A DNA stretch of 64,000 bases from Stutzerimonas stutzeri (lineage in GTDB: Bacteria; Pseudomonadota; Gammaproteobacteria; Pseudomonadales; Pseudomonadaceae): positions 4,575,099 to 4,639,098 of the forward strand of contig NZ_CP036186.1 of the NCBI RefSeq assembly GCF_015291885.1, in the 5' to 3' direction. A program made the translations under genes and the position numbers. Below, one piece after another: positions 8,480 to 15,924 of this stretch. Under the pieces are notes generated by a model that was given only the letters and a program-made list of their open reading frames with translations, searched no databases and was not told the origin of the DNA. Position 1 is the stretch's first letter. Every line of letters begins with the position of its first letter.

Positions 8480-9154
8480 ATGCGCATTCTGGTTGTAGAA
8501 GACGAGATCAAAGCTGCGGAATATCTGCAGCAGGGTCTTATCGAATGTGGGTACATCGTCGATTGCGTAAGTGATGGGCTCGATGGATTTCACCTGGCAC
8601 TGCAGAACGACTATGACATCGTGCTACTAGATGTGAATCTGCCAACCATGGATGGGTGGGAGGTGCTCGAACTCATCAGGCGGCGTAAGCAGACACGCGT
8701 CATCATGCTGACCGCCAATGGTCGCTTAGAGCAAAAAGTCCGCGGTTTGGAGCTGGGTGCTGATGACTATCTGGTCAAGCCGTTTCAGTTCCCTGAGCTG
8801 CTCGCTCGTATCCGGTCACTGTTGCGGCGAGGCGAGGCAGTCGCACTTCCAAGCAACCTGCGTGTAGCCGACCTCGAACTGGACCCAAGCCGGCATCGGG
8901 CCTACCGGAATGGTCAGCGTATTGATCTCACCAGCAAAGAATTTGCGTTACTGCATCTGCTCATGCGCCGGACTGGCGAAGTCCTCACGCGTACCGAAAT
9001 AACTGCCCTGGTGTGGGACATCAACTTCGACTGCGACACCAATGTGGTGGATGTTGCGATTCGTCGCCTGCGGATGAAAGTGGACGAACCCTTCGGCGAT
9101 CGCCTGATACACACCATCCGGGGTGTGGGCTACGTGCTGGAGGCGCGGCCTTGA
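8480..9154 (+). CDS. czcR: CzcR/CopR-type response regulator
   Basis: OmpR-family regulator of metal efflux genes. I chose the ATG at 8480 (MRILVVEDEIKAAEYLQQGL, 224 residues), the conserved family start; an in-frame codon at 8435 would lie inside the promoter -10. The receiver domain has the acidic pair VVEDE, the phospho-acceptor Asp in DIVLLDVNLPTMDGW, and the conserved LVKPF lysine. A winged-helix domain (residues ~125-223) ends IHTIRGVGYVLEARP. Its stop overlaps the TTG start of the kinase gene. It is apparently intact although its kinase is disrupted, and it is likely controlled by the CadR-type promoter at 8405 and perhaps by itself. Confidence 0.9.
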   Translation: MRILVVEDEIKAAEYLQQGLIECGYIVDCVSDGLDGFHLALQNDYDIVLLDVNLPTMDGWEVLELIRRRKQTRVIMLTANGRLEQKVRGLELGADDYLVKPFQFPELLARIRSLLRRGEAVALPSNLRVADLELDPSRHRAYRNGQRIDLTSKEFALLHLLMRRTGEVLTRTEITALVWDINFDCDTNVVDVAIRRLRMKVDEPFGDRLIHTIRGVGYVLEARP

Positions 9155-9954
9155 AGCCACTCAGCCTCGCATCGCGTCTCGCGCTTCAAATCACACTTAC
9201 CGGCGCCGCTTTGGTCGCGCTGCTGATTGCACTGAGCTACTGGGTACTGGTGCGCCAACTGGAACTGCGCGCCCAGGAGGAAGTGACGGCCAAGCTCTCG
9301 CAGATCGATCATGGACTCCTCGAAGACACCAAACCCCGTATGGGCCGTTCCTGGCAACACGTACTGAGCGATACGGTACTCGGCCATGACAACCTTTCGA
9401 TTACAGTCATCGGCGATACAGCGAAATCACACATTTTCAGTATCGGCCGCTTCGCCAAAGAGCTGCAGCAGCTGGATCTTGTGAGCAGGGACGGCGACTA
9501 TCTTGGCTGGACAACGAAAGATGGGGTGCAGATGCTAAGCGGGCGCAAGCAAATCCAAGTCCCGGGACTGGCTCCAATGACGCTTTTACTTTCGCAAGAC
9601 CGCAGTGCCGATCAACGGCTGGTGGCTGCTTTCCTGCGCTCGGCCTTAGTGACCGTGCCGATGCTACTGATATTAATCGGATTGGCTGGGTGGCTAATCG
9701 CTCAAAATGGTTTGCGACCGCTGCGCAAGTTCCGGGCGTTGGCGACTAAGGTATCGACACAGGACCTATCACCCCGAATCTGTAGCGATCGGCTCCCACA
9801 AGAGCTCCAGACATTGGCGCACAGCCTCAACGTAATGCTTCATCGACTCGATGACGGCGTTCAGCAACTGACACAGTTCTCGGACGATGTGGCCCATGAG
9901 TTGAAAACTCCGTTGAACAACCTAATAGGCAAGGCGCAGGTGACTTTGGTACGC
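9151..9954 (+). pseudogene. czcS: CzcS-type sensor histidine kinase, 5' part (cut by IS copy 2)
   Basis: Membrane sensor kinase partner of CzcR. It probably starts at a TTG (9151) overlapping the czcR stop, with GGAGG seven bases upstream. Visible in the 268 remaining codons are a first membrane helix (residues 11-34), a periplasmic sensor domain, a second helix (about 163-185), a HAMP linker, and the phospho-acceptor H249 in FSDDVAHELKTPLNN. The reading frame is broken after codon 268 by the IS at 9955. The ATP-binding half follows the element at 11608, so this fragment cannot autophosphorylate. Confidence 0.9.
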
Positions 9955-10005
9955 CCGCCGCGTCAGGATAGTTGTCGTGTGAGTTGATTCGATGAGTCTT
10001 GGTCG

Positions 10006-10527
10006 GTGGGCGGAAGTGAGAGCCGTGTGGCGCGTTATTCGATAGAGCATCGGGAGTGGGTGGTGCGGCAAATGATGCCGCCCTTGAACCGGACGGTGCC
10101 GGAGCTGGTGGAAGCGACAGGCATTACCGATGCCACCCTGTATGCTTGGCGCAAACAGGCCAGAGCAGCGGGAGCAGTGGTGCCGGGAGATGGACAGCAG
10201 GCCGACCAGTGGTCGAGCCAGGACAAGTTTCGGGTGGTGCTGGAAAGCGCCAGCCTCAATGCGGCCGAGCTGGCGGAGTACTGCCGGCGCAAAGGCCTGT
10301 ATGTCGAGCAGATTAAGGCCTGGCGCGAAGCCTGCGAGCAGGCCAACGGCTCGGTTCAGCCAAGCAAGACCCGGCGCGAGCGCGAAGAGGAAAAGGCCGC
10401 GAAGAAGCGCATCAAGCAGCTGGAGCGTGAGCTGCGGCGCAAGGATGCGGCGCTGGCAGAAACCGCGGCCCTGCTGGTGTTGCGAAAAAAAGCCGAGGCG
10501 CTCTGGGGGAAGGACGAGGACGAATGA
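10006..10527 (+). CDS. IS3-family OrfA DNA-binding protein (copy 2)
   Basis: Identical in predicted protein to the OrfA of copy 1 (173 residues): two helix-turn-helix-like motifs and a C-terminal coiled coil. It overlaps orfB by ATGA. It reads in the same direction as czcS. Confidence 0.9.
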   Translation: MGGSESRVARYSIEHREWVVRQMMPPLNRTVPELVEATGITDATLYAWRKQARAAGAVVPGDGQQADQWSSQDKFRVVLESASLNAAELAEYCRRKGLYVEQIKAWREACEQANGSVQPSKTRREREEEKAAKKRIKQLERELRRKDAALAETAALLVLRKKAEALWGKDEDE

Positions 10528-11573
10528 TCAGCGCCCCGGATCGCCGTGAAACCCTGCAGTTGATCGAGGAAGCCGTGGCGGCGGGAGCGCGGCGGGCGCA
10601 GGCCTGCGCCGAACTGGGCCTGTCGTTGCGCAGCCTGCAGCGCTGGCAGCACTGCCCGGAGGATCGGCGTCCTTCGGCACAACGAGCTGAGCCGGCCAAC
10701 AAGCTGAGTCCGCAAGAGCGCCGCCGCGTGCTGGAGGCCGCCAACCAGCCCGAGTTTGCCAGCCTGCCGCCGCAGCAGATCGTGGCGCGGCTGGCCGATC
10801 AGGGCACCTGGCTGGCCTCGGAGTCGACCTTCTACCGGGTGCTGAAGGAAGCCGAACAGCAGCATCCGCGCGGCCGCAGTCGCCCACCGGTGAAACGAGC
10901 GCTGACGACCCATGTGGCCGACGGCCCGAACCAGCTGTGGTGCTGGGACATCACCTGGCTGCCGACCACGGTCAAGGGCCGTTACTTCTACTGGTACATG
11001 ATCAAGGACGTCTACAGCCGCAAGCTGGTGGCCAACGAGGTGCATGAAAGTGAAAGCGCCGAGCAGGCCGCCCAGCTGCTACGCCAGGCCTGCCTACGTG
11101 AACAGCGGGCAGGCCAGCCGCTGGTACTGCACTCGGACAACGGCAGCGCGATGAAGGGCTCGACCATGCTGGCGGCCATGCAGAACCTGGGTGTGATGCC
11201 CTCGTTCAGCCGCCCGCGGGTGAGCAATGACAACGCCTATGCCGAGGCCCTGTTCCGCACGGCGAAGTACTGCCCGCTGTGGCCGGAGCGGCCCTTCGAC
11301 ACGCTGGAGCAGGCCAGGAGCTGGGTGAACCGCTTCGTGGACTGGTACAACCATGAACATCGCCACAGCGCCCTGAAGTTCGTGACCCCGGCGCAGCGAC
11401 ATACCGGCCAAGCGGAAGAGCTGCTGCGCAAGCGTATCGAGCTGTACGAGGCGGCACGCGCACGGTACCCGGAGCGCTGGAGCGGCGACATCAGGAACTG
11501 GTCACTGGCACCGATCGTGTGCCTGAACCCTGAGCGGGAAGCGGTACTGCAGCAAACATCAAAGGCAGCGTGA
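10524..11573 (+). CDS. IS3-family transposase OrfB (copy 2)
   Basis: Identical 349-residue rve/DDE transposase to copy 1, with D, D and E motifs in LWCWDITW, VLHSDNGS and NAYAEALF. It looks functional, so both copies could still move. Confidence 0.93.
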   Translation: MISAPDRRETLQLIEEAVAAGARRAQACAELGLSLRSLQRWQHCPEDRRPSAQRAEPANKLSPQERRRVLEAANQPEFASLPPQQIVARLADQGTWLASESTFYRVLKEAEQQHPRGRSRPPVKRALTTHVADGPNQLWCWDITWLPTTVKGRYFYWYMIKDVYSRKLVANEVHESESAEQAAQLLRQACLREQRAGQPLVLHSDNGSAMKGSTMLAAMQNLGVMPSFSRPRVSNDNAYAEALFRTAKYCPLWPERPFDTLEQARSWVNRFVDWYNHEHRHSALKFVTPAQRHTGQAEELLRKRIELYEAARARYPERWSGDIRNWSLAPIVCLNPEREAVLQQTSKAA

Positions 11574-11607
11574 CACGCTCACGCGACAACTACCTTGAAA
11601 ATCGCCG

Positions 11608-12182
11608 TACGAGAGCGAAGCAAAGAGCAGTATCGCGAAGTGCTCGAATCGTCGGTCGAAGAGCTCGAACGCATGGATCGAATCGTGTCAGACATGCTGT
11701 TTCTCGCCCAGGCCAGCCACTCCAGCCCGGCACTGAAGCTCGAACAATTATCCTTAGGAAGTGAGGCGAGGCGCGTATGTGAATACTTCGAAGTCCTCGC
11801 CGAAGAAGCGGGAGTCGCAACGACAGTAACGGGCGATGCCGTGGTTTTAGGAAATCGGCTTATGGTCCAACGGGCCATTTCCAACCTGTTATCCAACGCG
11901 TTGCGGCATTCGAATAATGGCAGCACGGTCGAATTTAAGATCCTTGAGGAGAACGTAGACATCGTCTCGCTGGCTGTCACCAATCATGGCGCGACTATCG
12001 AATCGGATCATCTCCCACACCTGTTCGACCGCTTTTACCGCGTGAACGGCATACAACCTCGTGGAGCAGGCTTGGGGCTAGCGATTGTCCGTTCAGTGAT
12101 GAACCTCCACAAAGGCCACGTGGCCGTCGCCAGCAAAGACGGTCGGACCACGTTCGAACTCACCTTTCCTCGGCATGCCTGA
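11608..12182 (+). pseudogene. czcS: CzcS-type sensor kinase, 3' part (catalytic domain)
   Basis: Continuation of czcS after IS copy 2, starting with the rest of the dimerisation helix (RERSKEQYREVLESSVEELE) and MVSDMLFLAQ-like text. The HATPase domain follows: N-box (NLLSNALRHS), G1 (LFDRFYRV, F-box), G2 (GAGLGLAIV). It ends TFELTFPRHA. Joined to the first part, the full kinase would be about 457 residues. As it stands it has no start signal of its own and lacks the membrane and His regions. Confidence 0.9.
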
Positions 12183-12641
12183 TTGAAAGTGACACGGCTA
12201 GGGAGACGGCTTATGAGAGCATCAAACTATGGAGAAGAGTAATCATTTGAGCGTGCACGTTGGTCGGGTACCCACTCCCGCGAGCCCAACGCCATTCGTT
12301 TAAGCATGCCTCCCGGTGAAAATTCCGCAGGGCTCAACTTACACCCATCATGTTTTGCCGGGTGATTGCACAGTTCCTATGGTATTTGTTTATCTCTGGT
12401 CGCTATCGTTTCGTTGCCGACCGGCATACCGTCGATAAACAGCCTATAGATGGCATGCCAATTGGGCCAAAAGCACGATCATGTCCAATGGACCAGAAGT
12501 TGGCGATCCATACCGCTAATGTCACCGGTATGGCCAAGGGTGAGCGAGACCGTCACCGCCTGCAGCCCGGTCGAAGCGCGGGTGGCCTACAATAACGATG
12601 AGCTTTAAAACAAACCACGATCAGCGGAAACCGGACAATCA
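12183..12641. other. Intergenic stretch without a convincing gene
   Basis: The 460 bases between czcS and the next regulatory box contain only an 81-codon open frame at 12350-12595 with no recognisable domain, no signal peptide and no good ribosome site. I see no hairpin terminator directly after czcS. It may be decayed sequence. Confidence 0.4.
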
Positions 12642-12657
12642 ATTACAACTTTGTAAT
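12642..12657. promoter_or_regulatory. Putative CzcR-type box upstream of the small exported protein
   Basis: ATTACAACTTTGTAAT is a perfect ATTAC-N6-GTAAT dyad, the same as box 1 at 5003 in both half-sites. It lies 71 bases before the start at 12728. AT-rich bases around 12688-12697 (TTTAATATAA) could be the -10. Confidence 0.6.
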
Positions 12658-12727
12658 GTTGATAACATCTCTTGGTAAGGATTGGCCCTTTAATATAAAG
12701 GCATCAACTAACCAACAGGTATGACAA

Positions 12728-13045
12728 ATGAGCAGCACGGCTAAAGTAATTCTACCGTTCATTCTAACCATTGCTTCCTCGCTTGCAATGGCTGAAAGCG
12801 GGAGCGAACGAACAATGCAGCGGCTTGACAATGCGCCGGCAAAAAAGCCCACACTGAAAATTCTTGTTAAAGAAGGTGAAGTGCTGAGCATAGCTCCCGC
12901 AGGGATGACAGGTACGACCGGAATGATTCAAAACTATAGGACTAACGACAGGGTTCAAACGTATGAGATGAGGGTAAAAACTCCTGACGGAAAAATCCAT
13001 ACGGTATATTTTCTGAGCGCCCCGGTTGGTGTAAACAACGGTTAA
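12728..13045 (+). CDS. Small exported protein, likely metal-induced, function unknown
   Basis: The 105-residue protein has a clear signal peptide: MSSTAKVILPFILTIASSLA followed by MAES, with cleavage expected near Ala-Met-Ala. The mature part (about 83 residues) is mixed charge with beta-like segments (PTLKILVKEGEVLSIAP, VQTYEMRVKTPDGKIHTVYF). It has no Cys or His cluster, so direct metal binding is not obvious. I do not recognise the family. A perfect ATTAC-N6-GTAAT box upstream and its place next to czcRS suggest that it belongs to the CzcR regulon (inference). It is followed by 70 bases and then an IS. Confidence 0.75.
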   Translation: MSSTAKVILPFILTIASSLAMAESGSERTMQRLDNAPAKKPTLKILVKEGEVLSIAPAGMTGTTGMIQNYRTNDRVQTYEMRVKTPDGKIHTVYFLSAPVGVNNG

Positions 13046-13177
13046 CAGGCCAGTAAGTCCCAACGTCAATCATTTAATATATGCATCCTCGCTAATGCCG
13101 GCGAGAATGCCGCAATGAATCGCCCCTAGTTTCGTAGACACCTCCAGGCCTCATAATACGGCCCACTAGGAGGAGTC

Positions 13178-13456
13178 ATGAGCAACCCGCGTTATCCCGA
13201 AGAATTAAAAATCGAAGCAGTCAAACAGGTGACCGAACGAGGTCTGCCAGTGGCGGAGGTAGCTGCTCGTTTGGGCATGTCGACCCACAGCCTGTATGCC
13301 TGGGTTAAACGCTACAGCAAGCCCCAAGAGCAGCGCGCGCAAGAGGACGATCAGCAAGCTGAGCTGCGTCGTCTTCGTGCCGAACTCAAGCGCGTGACCG
13401 AAGAGCGAGACATCCTAAAAAAGGCCGCCGCGTACTTTGCCAAGGAGTGCGGCTGA
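13178..13456 (+). CDS. IS3-family OrfA
   Basis: The 92-residue protein has a helix-turn-helix (LPVAEVAARLGMSTHSLYAWVK) and a leucine-zipper-like coiled coil (LRRLRAELKRVTEERDILKKA), the standard OrfA layout. A good GGAGG site precedes the ATG. It ends within orfB, so OrfAB is probably made by frameshifting. Confidence 0.9.
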   Translation: MSNPRYPEELKIEAVKQVTERGLPVAEVAARLGMSTHSLYAWVKRYSKPQEQRAQEDDQQAELRRLRAELKRVTEERDILKKAAAYFAKECG

Positions 13457-14328
13457 AGTACGCCTTCATCAACCAGCTATCCGCTGACTATTCGGTTCGC
13501 CGCCTGTGCCTGACGCTGAAAGTACATGCCAGTGGTTACTACGCGTGGCTGGCTGAACCGAAGTCGGCACGAGCCAAGGATGATCAACGCCTGCTTGGAC
13601 TGATCAAGCACGCGTGGCTAGAGAGCGGCCGTGTGTACGGCTACCGCAAAATCCACGACGACCTGCGTGAGCTTGGAGAAGCATGCGGCAAGCATCGTGT
13701 TGCTCGACTGATGCGCTTGGAAGGGCTGCGCTCACAGACAGGGTATCGTCGCCGACCGGGCCGCTATGGTGGTAAGCCTCCAGCGGCTTCACCGAATCAT
13801 CTGGAGCGCCGATTCAATGTCACCGAACCCAACAAGGTCTGGGTCACGGACATCACCTACATCCGCACCTATGAGGGCTGGTTGTATTTGGCGGTGGTGC
13901 TCGATCTGTTCTCGCGGCAGGTAATCGGTTGGTCAATGAAACCGCAGATGACCAGCGACCTGGCTATTGATGCGTTGCTGATGGCAGTTTGGCGGTGTAA
14001 GCCAAAGCAGGAAGTGATGATTCACTCAGATCAGGGGAGCCAGTTCAGCAGCGGCGACTGGCAGAGCTTCCTGAAAGCCAACAACTTGCTTGGCAGCATG
14101 AGTCGGCGCGGCAATTGCCATGACAACGCAGTAGCGGAAAGCTTTTTCCAGCTGCTGAAGCGGGAACGGATCAGGCGAAAAATCTATAGCACCAGGCAGG
14201 ACGCACGCGCTGATGTGTTCGACTACATCGAGATGTTTTACAACCCAAAAGGCCGACACGGTTTCAACAACCAGCTGTCACCGGTAGAGTTTGAGAAACG
14301 ACATTTACTGAGCCTGGAAAGTGTCTAA
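13447..14328 (+). CDS. IS3-family transposase OrfB
   Basis: DDE transposase with an rve core, in a different frame from orfA and overlapping it by ten bases. Motifs: HTH_21-like region (SGRVYGYRKIHDDLRELG), D in VWVTDITYI, D in MIHSDQGSQF, E in DNAVAESFFQLLKRE. The C-terminus FNNQLSPVEFEKR is typical. It appears intact. Confidence 0.92.
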   Translation: MRLKYAFINQLSADYSVRRLCLTLKVHASGYYAWLAEPKSARAKDDQRLLGLIKHAWLESGRVYGYRKIHDDLRELGEACGKHRVARLMRLEGLRSQTGYRRRPGRYGGKPPAASPNHLERRFNVTEPNKVWVTDITYIRTYEGWLYLAVVLDLFSRQVIGWSMKPQMTSDLAIDALLMAVWRCKPKQEVMIHSDQGSQFSSGDWQSFLKANNLLGSMSRRGNCHDNAVAESFFQLLKRERIRRKIYSTRQDARADVFDYIEMFYNPKGRHGFNNQLSPVEFEKRHLLSLESV

Positions 14329-14346
14329 GAAATCCGGGGCGATTCA

Positions 14347-14457
14347 ATGGTGGTACCACTCCTGGTGGCCGGCACGGCCATGAAAGATGCCGATGCCGGG
14401 CCCTACCCAGGCCTTGCCTGCCCAGCGCACCGTATCCGTTGAGGGCGAGCCTTTCAT
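14347..14457 (-). pseudogene. Third gene of the DUF3703-lspA operon, truncated by the IS after 37 codons
   Basis: Reading leftwards, an ATG at 14457 overlaps the lspA stop (ATGA), the same coupling as between DUF3703 and lspA, so this is a real third gene. It encodes MKGSPSTDTVRWAGKAWVGP and goes on through GIFHGRAGHQEWYHH, then runs into the IS end, whose TGA stops it. The Trp- and His-rich text suggests a conserved protein, but I do not recognise it. The rest of the gene is not found on the other side of the IS, so it was probably deleted. Confidence 0.65.
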
Positions 14458-14966
14458 TCTTTGACTTGGCCGGCTTCCGCAATTGGGCTCAGCAAACTGC
14501 TCAGGATCAACATGGTGGCGCCACCGACGATGCCGATATCAGCCAGGTTAAACGCAGGCCAATGCCAGGACCGCCAGTAAAAATCCAAGTAGTCGATTAC
14601 ATGGCCTCGAAATGCGCGATCGATCAGATTCCCAACTGCCCCGCCCAAGATAAGGCTATAGCCTAGGGCTTCGCTGTTGGCTCTGGGTTTACGCAAGACC
14701 AGAGCCAACACGATCGAAACGACCAAAGCTATGACGATGAAGAAGTAACGCTGCCAACCGCCCGCGTCAGCCAGGAAGCTGAACGCTGCACCGGTATTCC
14801 AGAAATGAACCAGATTGAAGAACGGGGTGAGAGGAATCACGGTGCCGACCGGGAGCGAACCCGTAACTGCGCTTTTCATCGCTAGGTCGGCCGAGGCAAT
14901 GGCCAGCGATAGCATCCACCAGAACCAGGGAGCAGCGAGAAGTGACCTTCTAGGAGACGAGCTCAT
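14454..14966 (-). CDS. lspA: Signal peptidase II (lipoprotein signal peptidase), accessory copy
   Basis: Inner-membrane aspartyl protease that cleaves prolipoprotein signal peptides. The 170-residue protein has four membrane helices. The family motifs GNLIDR (113-118) and FNLADIGI (139-146) are present, with catalytic-type Asp at about 125 (GHVIDYLDF) and 143. Its metal-island location fits the lspA/pbrC homologues known in lead and cadmium resistance operons, so this is probably an accessory copy beside the housekeeping gene elsewhere. Its start overlaps the DUF3703 stop by ATGA. It is likely induced by metals through the operator at 15341-15371. Confidence 0.92.
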   Translation of the reverse strand: MSSSPRRSLLAAPWFWWMLSLAIASADLAMKSAVTGSLPVGTVIPLTPFFNLVHFWNTGAAFSFLADAGGWQRYFFIVIALVVSIVLALVLRKPRANSEALGYSLILGGAVGNLIDRAFRGHVIDYLDFYWRSWHWPAFNLADIGIVGGATMLILSSLLSPIAEAGQVKE

Positions 14967-15310
14967 CGCGTTTCTCCTTGAAGAAGTCGCTGCAGCTCCG
15001 GTGAGATGGGCATCGGAGCAAAAGCACTGACCCTGGCGCGTCCGCTGTTTCCGAGCGGCACCCAGATCTTAGAGAACAGCAGGGCCGCTATGATTCGCGA
15101 AACTTGGCTGGGCACCTCTCGAAAGTCGCGCAACTGCCAGCCAGCCCTTAGCATCAGCCAATGGCTCTGAGCATGAAGAATAGCCATTCGCTGGCTCAAT
15201 ATGTGGGCTCGCTCCAGCCAGGAGAAAGCCTCGGTTGGCGCCTTTTCACTGAGTGCTTTCCTAGCTTGGAAAAAGGCCTCATCGATGGCAATGCGGAGAG
15301 CAGTATTCAT
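14963..15310 (-). CDS. DUF3703 family protein
   Basis: The soluble-looking 115-residue protein has family landmarks: FSWLERAHILSQ (an alpha-helical pair), HAQSHWLMLRAGW, and the C-terminal VPLGNSGRARVSAFAPMPIS phrase. The biochemical function of the family is not known; members recur next to CDF transporters, lspA and MerR regulators in metal islands. It is the first gene of the DUF3703-lspA-(truncated gene) operon, 31 bases from a CadR-type promoter, and is translationally coupled to lspA. Confidence 0.8.
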   Translation of the reverse strand: MNTALRIAIDEAFFQARKALSEKAPTEAFSWLERAHILSQRMAILHAQSHWLMLRAGWQLRDFREVPSQVSRIIAALLFSKIWVPLGNSGRARVSAFAPMPISPELQRLLQGETR

Positions 15311-15340
15311 CTGGATCTCACTTACGCAGCAGATTGCCTA

Positions 15341-15371
15341 AGTGAACACCCTATAGCAGCTATAGGGTCAA
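15341..15371 (-). promoter_or_regulatory. CadR/PbrR-type promoter-operator of the DUF3703-lspA operon
   Basis: On the minus strand a -35 TTGACC (15371-15366) and a -10 TTCACT (15346-15341) are 19 bases apart. Between them lies the near-perfect dyad ACCCTATAG-CAG-CTATAGGGT-like sequence at 15348-15368. This is the most symmetric of the three related operators in the window (the others are at 8405 and 15861). Confidence 0.8.
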
Positions 15372-15415
15372 GCGCTATGGATTCAGGCGACGCGAAAAAT
15401 GACTTGAAGCCAAAA

Positions 15416-15823
15416 TCATAAAAGAGGTTTGTCGCCCCCCAGCAGGCCCGAAAGTATCCCGCAGTCCAGGCTTTGTCGTTCGTTATCGCAGCAGCCCCGC
15501 AACGTCACCAGCTGGCTTTCCAAGACCTGCAAGGACGCAATCTGGTTCCTGACCTGGGTGATATGTCTATCAAGGAGCTCATTGACCGCAACGCAGGGTT
15601 GCTGCGGCTGTTCTTGGTAGCTCTGCAAAACACCAATTTCTTCCAGTGACATGCCAAAAGAGCGGCATCGACGAATGAACAGCAGTTTGTCCGCATGGTC
15701 TGCTTTATAGGTTCGATAGCCATTGTCCTCACGATTAGGCGGTGGAAGCAGCCCCTGACGTTCATAAAAACGAATCGTCTGAATGTCCACCCCAGCCTGC
15801 TGTGCAAGTTGGCCGATGCGCAT
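15416..15823 (-). CDS. cadR: CadR/PbrR-type MerR-family metal regulator
   Basis: The 135-residue MerR-family activator has an N-terminal winged HTH (MRIGQLAQQAGVDIQTIRFY), a dimerisation helix, and metal ligands C77 (QQPCVAVNELLD), C111/C112 and C121 (LDCGIL). That is the three-Cys pattern of Pb/Cd/Zn sensors. It lacks the His-rich tail seen in some CadR proteins. It is divergent from the CDF gene and shares the promoter region with it. I infer that it controls the operators at 15861, 15341 and 8405. PbrR is an equally good name; the metal cannot be fixed from sequence. Confidence 0.87.
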   Translation of the reverse strand: MRIGQLAQQAGVDIQTIRFYERQGLLPPPNREDNGYRTYKADHADKLLFIRRCRSFGMSLEEIGVLQSYQEQPQQPCVAVNELLDRHITQVRNQIASLQVLESQLVTLRGCCDNERQSLDCGILSGLLGGDKPLL

Positions 15824-15860
15824 GGTCTGTCCCTTGGTAAAAGGGCCAGTATATCCAGGC

Positions 15861-15891
15861 TTGACCCTATAGCTACTACATGGTTTTTAAT
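15861..15891 (+). promoter_or_regulatory. CadR/PbrR-type promoter-operator of the CDF gene
   Basis: TTGACC (15861-15866), a 19-base spacer, and TTTAAT (15886-15891), 34 bases before the CDF start. The spacer begins CTATAGCTACTACATGG and is nearly identical to the one before czcR. It overlaps the region from which cadR must be transcribed leftwards, as usual for MerR autoregulation. Confidence 0.8.
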
Positions 15892-15924
15892 CGGTAGCAT
15901 TAAGTCCTATAGGAGAGGCGAATC

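Larger units (their letters stand above)
9955..11607 (+). mobile_element. IS3-family insertion sequence, copy 2 (1653 bp), inside czcS
   Basis: Same element as 6547-8199 in the opposite orientation. It is flanked by TACGC on the left and TACGA on the right, an imperfect 5-bp target duplication (copy 1 has a perfect one). Removing the element and one flank restores the czcS frame through VRERSKEQYREV, which confirms both the boundaries and the disruption. Confidence 0.92.
13116..14346 (+). mobile_element. IS3-family insertion sequence (1231 bp)
   Basis: Terminal inverted repeats begin TGAATCGCCCC on both sides and continue to GACAC..CCAGGC. It carries overlapping orfA and orfB. The flanks (CAA left, ATG right) do not match, so no target duplication remains. 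That suggests an adjacent deletion or recombination between two copies. The right end cuts a gene downstream of lspA. Confidence 0.9.

Noticed and set aside
12350..12595. 81-codon open frame upstream of the small exported protein
   Set aside because: No homology I recognise, no ribosome site, and it ends before the regulatory box; kept only as uncertain intergenic DNA.
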